From assembly GCF_003234365.2 (NCBI RefSeq), contig NZ_CP126260.1, positions 310,001 through 374,000 on the forward strand: DNA of 64,000 bases. Direction: 5' to 3'. The position numbers and the translations under genes are program-made. Source of the DNA: Curtobacterium sp. MCJR17_020. GTDB lineage: Bacteria; Actinomycetota; Actinomycetes; Actinomycetales; Microbacteriaceae. Of the stretch, positions 7,969-15,142 are shown piece by piece. Each line of letters opens with the position of its first letter. The stretch's first letter is position 1. The notes under the pieces are model-generated. The model searched no databases, had not been told where the DNA came from, and saw nothing but the letters and a program-made list of their open reading frames with translations.

Positions 7969-8787
7969 TCAGCCCAGGGCCACGACGATCCCCGCTGCGA
8001 CGAGCAGTGCGACGTACCCCCAGGCGTGCACGACCTCGGGCAGGTGCGGCGGGCGACGTCGGAGCAGCACGATGACCGGCATCGCGCCGACCAGCAGGGC
8101 CGCGGCTGCCCGGACGTCGACGGCGCCGACGAGTCCGGCGGCGTGCGGGACGACCGCCGGCAGCAGCATGGTCACCGCAGCTGCGGGCAGCGTGATCGCC
8201 AGCGTGAGGGGGTTCGCCAGCGTGGTCGCCGCCGTCATGGTGGCACCGGACCGGCGCAGCATCGGGACGGTCATCACGCTGCCTCCGACGCCGAGGAACG
8301 CCGCGACCGCACCGATCGGGAGGCCCGTGGCGGTCGGTACGCCGGTGCGGGTCGGTCCGTGGTCGCGTCCACCGCCGGGGGTCGCGACTGCGCGATCCGT
8401 CGCCGAGCTGCGCAGGAAGCCCGGGCGCAGGAGCAGGTCGGCGACCGTGACCCCGAGGTAGACGACGAAGCCCCAGCGCAGGAGCGCGTCCGGGGCCCCT
8501 CGTGCGGCGAGCACCCCGACCGCGCCGCCGACCCCGAGCAGGACGAACAGCGACGAACGACCCCGGAGCGGTGCGAGTGCGCCGCGCCGGGCCGAGACGG
8601 GGGCCACGGCGGCGTTCACGAGCATCACGAGGGCCGAGGTCGCCGTGGCCACCCGGACGGCGTCGCCACCGAGGGCTGCATCGGCGACGGTGATGATCGG
8701 CACGGTGACGAACCCACCGCCGAACCCGAACAGGACGGTGGTGACCCCGACCAGGACCCCGATGACCACGAGCACGATGAACGACAT
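7969..8787 (-). CDS. TSUP (TauE/SafE) family membrane transporter
   Basis: The 272-residue protein is a TauE/SafE-type permease with about eight hydrophobic segments. The two homologous repeats are visible as GVTTVLFGFGGGFVTVPII near the N-terminus and GAVAAFLGVGGSVMTVPML near residue 165. Family members move sulfite, sulfoacetate or other organosulfur anions across the cytoplasmic membrane. It is the first gene of a likely two-gene operon with the gamma-glutamyltransferase, which could link it to sulfur released from glutathione-like compounds (inference). It is divergent from an AraC-type regulator that begins 76 bases away. Confidence 0.85.
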   Translation of the reverse strand: MSFIVLVVIGVLVGVTTVLFGFGGGFVTVPIITVADAALGGDAVRVATATSALVMLVNAAVAPVSARRGALAPLRGRSSLFVLLGVGGAVGVLAARGAPDALLRWGFVVYLGVTVADLLLRPGFLRSSATDRAVATPGGGRDHGPTRTGVPTATGLPIGAVAAFLGVGGSVMTVPMLRRSGATMTAATTLANPLTLAITLPAAAVTMLLPAVVPHAAGLVGAVDVRAAAALLVGAMPVIVLLRRRPPHLPEVVHAWGYVALLVAAGIVVALG

Positions 8788-8863
8788 GCCTCCATCCCAG
8801 CGGGGATCACCACGGCGGACGATCGGGTGTGCGGCAGGTTCCTTCGAGACCTAGCCTCGACGT

Positions 8864-9619
8864 GTGCGCAACGTCCCGGTCTCCGAGTTCGACCACCAGC
8901 CGTTCGACGTCCTGCCGATCGGCACCGACTACCCGCCGGATCACCTGCTCGCCCGGCACGAGCACCGACGGGCGCAGCTGCTCTACGGAGCGAGCGGCGT
9001 CATGCTCGTCGAGACCGACGACGGCTCGTGGACCGTGCCGACCGACCGGGCCGTGCTCATCCCGCCCGGGGTGCCCCACGAGGTCCGGATGCTCGACGTC
9101 AGCACCTGGAGCCTGTACGTCGAGCCGGACGCCGTGCCCTGGTGGCCGACACGGTGCACCGTCGTCGAGGTCGGGCCCCTGCTGCGCGAGGTGCTGCGCG
9201 CAGCCAACGCGCTCGACGTGCCGTACGACGACGGCGGCCGGGACGGCACCCTCGTCCGGCTCGCCCTGCACGAGCTGCAGCGCGTCGCACCGATCCCGCT
9301 GAGCGTCTCGCTGCCGCCACGGGGTGTCCTGCGCGACCTGTGTCGGGCGTACCTGGCCGAGCCCGACGTCCACGTGACGAACGCCGACTGGGCGCGTGCG
9401 GCGGCCGTCTCGGAACGCACCCTCGACCGCCACTTCCGTGCGGCCACGGGGGTGGGGCCCGCGAACTGGCGGGTGCGTGCGCGACTGTTGTCGAGCCTCC
9501 CGGCCCTGCGACGCGGCACCGTGACGGAGGTGGCGGGCCGACTCGGCTACGCCACCCCTGCGGCGTTCACCGCCGCCTTCTCGAAGGCGTTCGGGGCCCC
9601 GCCGTCTCGATTTCGGTGA
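8864..9619 (+). CDS. AraC family transcriptional regulator
   Basis: The 251-residue product starts at GTG 8864. It has an N-terminal cupin-like sensor (LARHEHRRAQLLYGASGVML and PTDRAVLIPPGVPHEV, residues 25-75) and a C-terminal AraC double helix-turn-helix. The first recognition region is WARAAAVSERTLDRHFRAAT and the second EVAGRLGYATPAAFTAAFSK, ending FGAPPSRFR as usual. It is divergent from the TSUP-GGT operon with a 76-base gap, which makes that operon its most probable target (inference). Confidence 0.9.
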   Translation: MRNVPVSEFDHQPFDVLPIGTDYPPDHLLARHEHRRAQLLYGASGVMLVETDDGSWTVPTDRAVLIPPGVPHEVRMLDVSTWSLYVEPDAVPWWPTRCTVVEVGPLLREVLRAANALDVPYDDGGRDGTLVRLALHELQRVAPIPLSVSLPPRGVLRDLCRAYLAEPDVHVTNADWARAAAVSERTLDRHFRAATGVGPANWRVRARLLSSLPALRRGTVTEVAGRLGYATPAAFTAAFSKAFGAPPSRFR

Positions 9620-9660
9620 GGCCTTGCGCCCCCGCCGGTGCGGACGCATACTGAACGCAG

Positions 9661-9681
9661 CGGTTAATTAACCGTTTGGTT
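9661..9681. promoter_or_regulatory. Palindromic operator of the arsR-SRPBCC operon
   Basis: A perfect 14-base palindrome CGGTTAATTAACCG (9661-9674) is followed at once by a second imperfect one, AACC-GTTT-GGTT (9670-9681). They lie 17-37 bases upstream of the ArsR-type start codon and are strikingly A+T-rich for this genome. Autoregulation by the ArsR-type product is the natural reading. Confidence 0.65.
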
Positions 9682-9697
9682 CACCGAGGAGGCGACG

Positions 9698-10105
9698 ATG
9701 GATCCCGACCACACCGACGTCGTCCTGTCGGCGCTCGCCGACCCGATCCGACGGCGCATCGTCGAACGGCTCGGCAAGGGTGAGGCGACCGTCTCCGAGC
9801 TGTCGGAGCCGTTCGACGTCAGCGCTCCGGCGATCTCGCGGCACCTCGGCGTGCTCGAACGCGCCGGCCTCATCACGCGCGAGCGGCACGGCACGTGGCG
9901 CACGTGCCGTCTCCGGCCCGAGGCCGTCGACGAGCTCGGCGCCTGGCTGGGCCGGTTGCGTCCCGACTGGGACCGCCGGTTCGACCGCCTGGAGGCCCTG
10001 CTCGCCGCCCAGCGCACGCCCGCCCCGGTGGGCAGCCCGTCCACCGCCCCACCCGCCAGTTCCACCAGTTCCGCCTTCACCGTCGATCCGCAGGAGCAGT
10101 CATGA
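9698..10105 (+). CDS. ArsR family winged-helix regulator
   Basis: This 135-residue protein is an ArsR-type repressor. The start MDPDHTDVVLSALADPIRRR is the usual first helix, and the recognition region is EPFDVSAPAISRHLGVLERA followed by GLITRERHGTWRTCRL for the wing. No cysteine metal site of the SmtB type is visible, so it is more like the group paired with SRPBCC proteins than a metal sensor. The C-terminal 30 residues are Pro/Ser/Thr-rich and disordered. A GGAGG ribosome binding site precedes the ATG. The stop overlaps the next gene start by four bases. Confidence 0.9.
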   Translation: MDPDHTDVVLSALADPIRRRIVERLGKGEATVSELSEPFDVSAPAISRHLGVLERAGLITRERHGTWRTCRLRPEAVDELGAWLGRLRPDWDRRFDRLEALLAAQRTPAPVGSPSTAPPASSTSSAFTVDPQEQS

Positions 10106-10578
10106 CCGAACAGTTCACCGCCCACGCCACCCACCGCTTCGCCCACCCCGTCGCCGACGTCTACCGGGCGTTCGTCGACCCGGCGCTGCTCGCGCTCTGG
10201 TTCGGCCCCCTCGGCTTCCACGTCCCCGTCGCCACCGTCGAGGTCGACGCGCGGGTCGGTGGCGCCTGGAACCTCACGATGGTCAGCAACGACAACGCCG
10301 AGTGGTCGTCGCCCGTCACCTCGACCCTCGAGCAGATCGAGGAGAACCGGATCATCGTCGGGACCTCGACCGCGCACGGCATCCCCGGGGTCGAGGACGG
10401 CACCGCGCTGTCCCTGACGCTCGAGTTCGCCGAGGACGGCGACGGCACGATCGTCACCCTGACGCAGGGACCCTTCCCCGAGTTCATGCGCGACATGAAC
10501 ATCGCCGGCTGGACGCAGTCGTTCCACAAGCTCGAAGCACTGCTGGCGACACCGAAGGAGTTCTTCCAGCAGCCGTAG
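10102..10578 (+). CDS. SRPBCC (AHSA1-type) domain protein
   Basis: The 158-residue product has the START-like SRPBCC fold of the AHSA1/Aha1 group. Family features are FAHPVADVYRAFVDPALLALW at the start, WFGP, a central VGGAWNL strand and the closing helix GWTQSFHKLEALL. Such proteins bind hydrophobic ligands in a deep pocket, with no known single reaction. The start overlaps the ArsR stop (ATGA), so the two are translationally coupled. ArsR-SRPBCC pairs are common in Actinobacteria and the regulator probably controls both. Confidence 0.88.
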   Translation: MTEQFTAHATHRFAHPVADVYRAFVDPALLALWFGPLGFHVPVATVEVDARVGGAWNLTMVSNDNAEWSSPVTSTLEQIEENRIIVGTSTAHGIPGVEDGTALSLTLEFAEDGDGTIVTLTQGPFPEFMRDMNIAGWTQSFHKLEALLATPKEFFQQP

Positions 10579-10585
10579 CCGCACC

Positions 10586-10662
10586 CCCCTGTCAAGGGGT
10601 TGTGCGCCCCGCGCAGAAAAGCGAACATCGTTCGGTGACTCGTACAGGGCGAGCGCCGAACG
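10586..10662 (+). promoter_or_regulatory. Structured leader of the lectin-M23 gene
   Basis: The 123-base gap before the secreted peptidase begins with a short hairpin CCCCT-GTCA-AGGGG (10586-10599). A nested stem-loop follows: CGTTCGG (10629-10635) pairs with CCGAACG (10656-10662), enclosing CTCG/CGAG (10639-10642 and 10650-10653). TCAAG at 10592-10596 followed by GCAGAAAA at 10613-10620 loosely resembles a flagellar-type sigma promoter, but this is weak. No known riboswitch consensus was matched. Confidence 0.35.
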
Positions 10663-10701
10663 ACCGCGCAGGGGCGTGGTCGGTTCCGAGTCAGGGGATC
10701 C

Positions 10702-11898
10702 ATGACCACCACTCCGTCGACCGTCGCACGTGCGCGCCGACTCCCACGCTTCGCCGGCGCCCTCACGGTGCTGGCCCTCGCGGCCGGTGCCCTCGTCGCG
10801 ACCGCTGAACCCGCCGCAGCATCGGCGGTGTGGGTCGGATCGGCACCCGCCGGCACGAAGATCAACCCCGGCGACCAGGTGACGTCGCCGAACGGCCAGT
10901 TCAAGCTCATCATGCAGGGCGACGGCAACCTGGTCGAGTACGGCATCGGGAACCGCGTGCTGTGGGCCTCGAACACCGCCGGTTCCCCCGGTGCGATCGC
11001 GGTCGTCGGCAAGAACCGTGCCCTCGACATCACCAAGAACGGCAAGCGACTGGCCCGCTGGGCCTCGGCCGGCACCGTGAACTCGACGGCGCTGAAGATC
11101 CGCGCCGACGGCACCATGGCGCTGCTCGCCGGCAGGTCCGTCGTCGTGAACTGGACCACCTACCAGGACCGGGTCGCCTCGGGGAACACCCTCCTCGGCG
11201 GCACCGTGCTGCGCTCCGACACCACGAACACGCGCATCCTCAACATGCGCACCGACGGCAACCTGGTGCAGAAGGTCAGCGGCCGCGTCGTCTGGCAGTC
11301 GCGCACCGGCGGGCACCCCGGCGCCTGGGCCGAACTGCAGCCCAAGGGCAACTTCGTCATCTGGACCCGTGACGCATCGCGCAAGAAGGTCGCGCTCTGG
11401 ACCTCGCGCACCGGCACGGCCGGCTCCGGCAACCTGCTCGTGCAGGTCGACGGCAACGTCGTGCTCTACGGGTCCAAGGACACCCGCGTCTGGTCGAGCC
11501 GACCCGTCACCGGACTGGCATGGCCCGTCAACGGGACGAAGATTACCGGCAAGTACGGCGACGACCGTGGCGCCGGACACGTCCCGCGCTACCACCAGGG
11601 TACCGACGCCCCTGTGCCCGTCGGTACCCCGGTGTACGGCTCCGGCACCGGCGAGGTGACCAAGACGGTGGCGAACGACGCCTCGTACGGCAACTACATC
11701 GTCGTGACCTACGGCATGACCGCGGTGCTCACCGCCCACCTCAGCAAGATCGAGGTGAAGAAGGGCCAGATCGTGAAGCTCGGTACCGAGATCGCGAAGT
11801 CCGGCAACACGGGGCAGTCGACCGGCCCGCACGTGCACGTCGAGACGCGGCGGAACGGCACGCTCGTCGACCCGTTGAAGAACATGCACTTCCGCTGA
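10702..11898 (+). CDS. Secreted bulb-type lectin and M23 metallopeptidase
   Basis: This 398-residue protein has a signal peptide (basic start, hydrophobic residues 19-35, cleavage near AAASA-VW at about 41). Residues 42-265 form a bulb-type (beta-prism II) lectin region with two exact QxDxNxVxY sugar-binding motifs, QGDGNLVEY (72-80) and QVDGNVVLY (248-256), and a degenerate one between them. Residues 270-398 are an M23 LytM-type peptidase with all metal and catalytic residues: H298 and D302 (HQGTD), H346 (TAHLS), and H377/H379 (HVHVE). It should cleave peptidoglycan cross-bridges outside the cell, with the lectin part targeting mannose-type glycans. The start at 10702 follows AGGGGATCC. Confidence 0.9.
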   Translation: MTTTPSTVARARRLPRFAGALTVLALAAGALVATAEPAAASAVWVGSAPAGTKINPGDQVTSPNGQFKLIMQGDGNLVEYGIGNRVLWASNTAGSPGAIAVVGKNRALDITKNGKRLARWASAGTVNSTALKIRADGTMALLAGRSVVVNWTTYQDRVASGNTLLGGTVLRSDTTNTRILNMRTDGNLVQKVSGRVVWQSRTGGHPGAWAELQPKGNFVIWTRDASRKKVALWTSRTGTAGSGNLLVQVDGNVVLYGSKDTRVWSSRPVTGLAWPVNGTKITGKYGDDRGAGHVPRYHQGTDAPVPVGTPVYGSGTGEVTKTVANDASYGNYIVVTYGMTAVLTAHLSKIEVKKGQIVKLGTEIAKSGNTGQSTGPHVHVETRRNGTLVDPLKNMHFR

Positions 11899-11953
11899 TC
11901 CGGGGCCGGCGCCGGCGCCGGTGGCGGGGGCTCGCGTATGCCGCTTCGTCTAT

Positions 11954-11994
11954 AGCGCTTGACTTGAACGGTCAAGCGCTCTAGACATATGCTG
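11954..11994 (+). promoter_or_regulatory. hicAB promoter-operator, predicted leaderless
   Basis: A perfect inverted repeat AGCGCTTGAC-N7-GTCAAGCGCT spans 11954-11980. Inside it lies a -35 box TTGACT (11959-11964), followed after 17 bases by TAGACA (11982-11987) as -10. The expected start point, seven bases later, is 11994, exactly the first base of the GTG start codon. There is no ribosome binding site, so a leaderless transcript is predicted. The operator overlaps the -35 box, which fits autorepression by the HTH-containing antitoxin. Confidence 0.7.
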
Positions 11995-12203
11995 TGAAAC
12001 GACAGGCGGTACTGAAGCGAATCAAGATCGCAGCACGTACTGCGGGCCTTGAGTACCGCGAGGTCGAGTTGACGAACCACACCGGTGTCGTCGTCGGAAG
12101 TACTCGGAGCACGATCGGTCGGCACTCCGAGATCGCAGACGGCACGGCTCGCGCGTTCTTCAAGCAGTATGAGCAGGAGCTCGGAAAGGGGTGGTGGCGA
12201 TGA
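11994..12203 (+). CDS. hicA: HicA-like toxin
   Basis: The 69-residue product starts KRQAVLKRIKIAARTAGLEY and has the core TIGRHSEIADGTARAFFKQY, which matches the HicA C-terminal pattern (RHxEIxxGTxRxxxKQ). HicA toxins are small double-stranded-RNA-binding-fold ribonucleases that cleave mRNA. The usual Gly-Ser-His of the active site is replaced by TNHTGVV, with the histidine kept near residue 28, so activity is likely but not certain. The GTG start coincides with the predicted transcription start. The stop overlaps the next gene by four bases. Base composition is visibly less G+C-rich than the neighbours, suggesting transfer. Confidence 0.7.
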   Translation: MKRQAVLKRIKIAARTAGLEYREVELTNHTGVVVGSTRSTIGRHSEIADGTARAFFKQYEQELGKGWWR

Positions 12204-12601
12204 CCTACACGTCACGTGCACATCGTGAGGGTCACTGGTGGATCGTGCAGAACGATCAGTTCCCCGGCGCGATCTCACAGGTCCGCCGGCTCGACCTCGC
12301 CGCTGATGCCCAGCGTGAGGCCATCGCGTTCGTCGCCGAGGTCGACCAAGACGAGGTCGTGGTCGTCATCCGAGTGGAACTCGAACCTGAGCTCGCTCAG
12401 TCGCTCGACGAAGCGGTAGCACTCCGCGCCGAGGCCGAGGTCAAGGAAGCGAGGGCGCTGTCGCTTCGGCGGGCCATCGCGATCTCACTCAAGGATGACG
12501 GATTGACCCTGCGCGACATCGCGGTCGTGCTGGGGGTCTCGTACCAACGGGTGCACCAGCTCGTGCGCGAGGGGGAACCCGTGGCGCTCGCGGCCTCCTG
12601 A
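12200..12601 (+). CDS. hicB: HicB-like antitoxin with C-terminal helix-turn-helix
   Basis: The 133-residue protein begins with a HicB-type fold (HREGHWWIVQNDQFPGAISQ, then a helix with AADAQREAIAFVAEV), the degenerate RNase-H-like domain that binds HicA. The C-terminal part holds a helix-turn-helix, GLTLRDIAVVLGVSYQRVHQ, for DNA binding. The ATG at 12200 overlaps the toxin stop and is preceded by GGAAAGGGG, so translation is coupled; a GTG at 12191 is less likely. Toxin first, antitoxin second is the usual hicAB order. It probably neutralises the upstream toxin and represses the promoter at 11954. Confidence 0.75.
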   Translation: MTYTSRAHREGHWWIVQNDQFPGAISQVRRLDLAADAQREAIAFVAEVDQDEVVVVIRVELEPELAQSLDEAVALRAEAEVKEARALSLRRAIAISLKDDGLTLRDIAVVLGVSYQRVHQLVREGEPVALAAS

Positions 12602-12628
12602 TCCCCAGCGATCCGCGGGGGAAGTACA

Positions 12629-12652
12629 GAGGCCCCACCGAAGTGGGGCCTC
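12629..12652 (+). terminator. Terminator hairpin after hicAB
   Basis: GAGGCCCCAC (12629-12638) pairs perfectly with GTGGGGCCTC (12643-12652) across a CGAA tetraloop. It begins 28 bases after the hicB stop. There is no T-run, as is usual in this genome. Confidence 0.75.
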
Positions 12653-12757
12653 GCGCCCGGGAGTCGAGACATCTCGACGACATCTACCTCCACGCCGAGG
12701 CAATCCGAGAGGCTGCGCAGCGATTCTCGAATTGATGGGCCAACGGTGTGCCGCTTC

Positions 12758-12808
12758 GTGAGCAGGAATGGTCGGGTCGCCTTCGGGCACCCGACCATTC
12801 CTGCTCAC
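12758..12808. repeat. Long perfect hairpin upstream of the AlkD-like gene
   Basis: Perfect 20-base arms GTGAGCAGGAATGGTCGGGT (12758-12777) and their complement (12789-12808) flank an 11-base loop. The hairpin lies 38 bases before the start at 12846. A second terminator directly after one at 12629 is not needed for hicAB, so it may be an attenuator, a transcription barrier or a mobile palindrome. The 105 bases between the two hairpins hold only a 30-codon frame of uncertain meaning. Confidence 0.6.
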
Positions 12809-12845
12809 GACGTGCGGGCGGGACGGCGCGGATATCCTTTACCGG

Positions 12846-13502
12846 ATGACATCGCGCGGCGGGACCGGGACCGGGACCGGGAACGGGGCTGACGCGGAGG
12901 CCGTGCTCGTCGCCTTCGCGCGATCCAGCGGGGACGTCGCGGCAGCGCGCCGGGTCGCTCGGCGGTTCGAAGGCCTCGACGACGGCGAGCGCTCGGCGCT
13001 GCTGTGGAGCGAGGACGACGGGGCGAAGCTCATCGCCGTGCTGCTGCTGGTGCTGGCGATGCGCGAGCACCCCGATCCGGAGCTGACCGACGAGTACCTG
13101 TCGGCAGCGAAGGCCGAGCGCTTCGACGACCCGGCGCTGGTCGACCTGGCAGCCGAGGAGCTCGTCGGTGCGCCGCTCGTGGGCGGCTCGACGGGCCCGC
13201 TGTTCGCGCTCGTGAAGTCGGACGTGGCGATGGTCCGCCGGATCGCGGTCGTGGCGACCCTGGCGTTCGCGAAGCAGGGCGACGCCGAGGTGCCGCTCGG
13301 GATCGCCGGACGCCTGGTGCGGGAGCGGAGCGACACGGTGCAGTCGGCGCTGGGGTGGGTCCTGCGCGAGACGGGCAAGCGGGCGTCGGAGCCGGCGCTC
13401 GTGGCGTTCCTCGAGAAGAGCGGACGGTTCCTGACCCCGGCGGCGCGCCACACGGCGACCGAGCACCTGCCGCCGGCAGAACGCGACCGCCTGCGCGGCT
13501 GA
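12846..13502 (+). CDS. DNA alkylation repair protein, AlkD-like (HEAT-repeat)
   Basis: This 218-residue protein looks like a HEAT-repeat AlkD/AlkC-type DNA glycosylase, which excises alkylated bases. Family-like segments are MVRRIAVVATLAF near residue 120, ALGWVLRETGKR near 170 and LTPAARHTATEHLPPAER at the end. It is a little shorter than typical AlkD (about 230), and the N-terminus carries a GTGTGTGNG low-complexity stretch. The ATG at 12846 is used; an upstream in-frame ATG at 12768 would lie inside the hairpin. It stands alone between hairpins and the drug-exporter operon. Catalytic activity is not confirmed by the motifs I can see. Confidence 0.75.
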   Translation: MTSRGGTGTGTGNGADAEAVLVAFARSSGDVAAARRVARRFEGLDDGERSALLWSEDDGAKLIAVLLLVLAMREHPDPELTDEYLSAAKAERFDDPALVDLAAEELVGAPLVGGSTGPLFALVKSDVAMVRRIAVVATLAFAKQGDAEVPLGIAGRLVRERSDTVQSALGWVLRETGKRASEPALVAFLEKSGRFLTPAARHTATEHLPPAERDRLRG

Positions 13503-13537
13503 GCGCGAACGACGCTGGCAACCAACTGTGCAGTCGG

Positions 13538-13564
13538 CTCTACCGACCATACGGTCGGTTAGAG
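13538..13564. promoter_or_regulatory. TetR-type operator before the MFS-TetR operon
   Basis: ACCGACC-ATAC-GGTCGGT (13542-13559) is a near-perfect palindrome of the kind bound by QacR/TetR proteins, extended on both sides by CTCT and AGAG. It ends 12 bases before the GTG start of the exporter, so it overlaps the promoter or the transcript start. The TetR gene two genes on is the likely binder. Confidence 0.75.
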
Positions 13565-13571
13565 TCACCGG

Positions 13572-15104
13572 GTGACCGAAACCACGCCGAGCACCAGCAC
13601 TGCCCCGATCCACCGCGCCTCCGTCCGGGAGTGGGCGTCCCTCGGCGTCCTCACCCTGGCCGTGGTGCTGCTCGCGATCGACGGCACCGTGCTGGCCCTG
13701 GCCGTCCCGTCGCTGACCGCGGACCTCGACCCGACCGCGACGCAGGTGCTCTGGATCGGCGACGTCTACTCGTTCGCGCTCGCGGGGCTGCTCGTGACGA
13801 TGGGCAACGTCGCCGACCGGATCGGCCGGAAGCGCCTGCTGCTCATCGGCGCGGTCGCGTTCGGCCTGGCCTCGGCCGCCGCAGCGTTCGCGCAGTCGCC
13901 CGAGCTCCTCATCGCCGCGCGGGCACTGCTCGGCATCGCCGGAGCGACCCTGATGCCGTCGACCCTGTCGCTGGTGCGCACGATCTTCCGCGACGCCCGG
14001 CAGCGCACCACCGCGATCGCCGTGTGGTCGGCGGGTGCGACGGGCGGTGCCGCCGCCGGGCCGCTCGTCGGCGGTGCGCTGCTCGAGCACTTCTGGTGGG
14101 GCTCGGTCTTCCTCATCAACATCCCCGTCATCGTCGTGATCGTCATCACCGGCGCGATCCTGCTGCCCGAGTCGAAGGGTGGCTCGCGCACGCCGATCGA
14201 CCTGTTGTCCGCCGTCCTCTCGGTGCTGGCGATCGTGCCGCTCGTGTACGCCGTGAAGCACGTCGCCGGGCACGGGTTCGACTGGACGGTGCCCTTGACG
14301 GCGCTCCTCGGCATCGGCGCCGGCTGGTGGTTCGTCCGCCGGCAGAAGCGCCTTACGACGCCGCTCATCGACCTGCAGCTGTTCCGGATCCCGGCGTTCT
14401 CAGGTGCCGTCGTCGCGAACTCGCTGTCGGTCTTCGCGTTGAGCGGACTGCTGTTCTTCTTCTCGCAGTACCTGCAGCTGGTCCGCGGGTTCACGCCGCT
14501 GCTCGCGGGCGCGGCCGAGCTCCCGGCGACCCTGGCCTCGATCGCGGTGATCGCGATCATCGGGCTGCTGTCCCGGCGGGTCGGACCCGGCCGGTCGATC
14601 GGTCTCGGCCTGGCGGTCGCTGCCGTGGGCATGGCCGGTCTCGCGTTCGCCGAGGGGCTGCCGACGTACTGGGGCATCGCGATCGCGCTCGCCGTGGTCG
14701 GCCTGGGCGTCGGGGTCTCGATGACCCTGGCCACCGACGCAGTGGTCGCCGCGGCGCCTCGGGAGCATGCTGGTGCAGCCTCGGCCATCTCCGAGACCGG
14801 GTACGAACTGGGCGTCGCACTCGGCATCGCGGTGCTCGGTTCGTTGCAGACCGCGTTCTACCGGTCGAACCTCGACGTGACGAGCGGCGCGGTCAGCGGC
14901 GGTGTCGGCGACCGGATCCGTGAGTCCCTGGCGTCGGCGTCCCAGGTCCTGCAGGACGGCGACCCGATCCTCGAACAGGCGCGGCACGCCTTCACCGGCG
15001 GCATGCAGCTCGCCTCGATCTGCGCGGCCGTGGCGCTCGCCGTCGCCGCCGCGGTCGCACTCCGGGTGATCCCGAACCGGCAGGATGGACCGCATGAGCA
15101 CTGA
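13572..15104 (+). CDS. MFS drug:proton antiporter, 14-TM (DHA2/QacA type)
   Basis: The 510-residue protein is a DHA2-family major facilitator exporter with about 14 hydrophobic segments. Diagnostic parts are LAIDGTVLALAVPSL in the first segment, the loop motif GNVADRIGRKRLLL between segments 2 and 3, and the antiporter motif region around LGIAGATLMPSTLS. A GTG at 13572 directly follows a TetR-type operator and is the start used. Such pumps export cationic dyes, antiseptics or antibiotics. It is followed by its probable regulator and a tandem repeat that spans the junction. Confidence 0.88.
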   Translation: MTETTPSTSTAPIHRASVREWASLGVLTLAVVLLAIDGTVLALAVPSLTADLDPTATQVLWIGDVYSFALAGLLVTMGNVADRIGRKRLLLIGAVAFGLASAAAAFAQSPELLIAARALLGIAGATLMPSTLSLVRTIFRDARQRTTAIAVWSAGATGGAAAGPLVGGALLEHFWWGSVFLINIPVIVVIVITGAILLPESKGGSRTPIDLLSAVLSVLAIVPLVYAVKHVAGHGFDWTVPLTALLGIGAGWWFVRRQKRLTTPLIDLQLFRIPAFSGAVVANSLSVFALSGLLFFFSQYLQLVRGFTPLLAGAAELPATLASIAVIAIIGLLSRRVGPGRSIGLGLAVAAVGMAGLAFAEGLPTYWGIAIALAVVGLGVGVSMTLATDAVVAAAPREHAGAASAISETGYELGVALGIAVLGSLQTAFYRSNLDVTSGAVSGGVGDRIRESLASASQVLQDGDPILEQARHAFTGGMQLASICAAVALAVAAAVALRVIPNRQDGPHEH

Positions 15105-15142
15105 AGGTCGTCATGAGCACTGAAGGTCGTCGTGAGCACTGA
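15093..15142 (+). repeat. 19-bp tandem repeat at the MFS-tetR junction
   Basis: A 19-base unit beginning CATGAGCACTGAAGGTCGT is present at 15093-15111 and 15112-15130, with a third partial copy from 15131. Each copy brings a start-like ATG or GTG, but because 19 is not a multiple of three the first two open nine-residue dead-end frames and only the third GTG (15132) enters the tetR frame. The first copy also contains the MFS stop codon. This looks like a recent slippage duplication. Confidence 0.85.
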
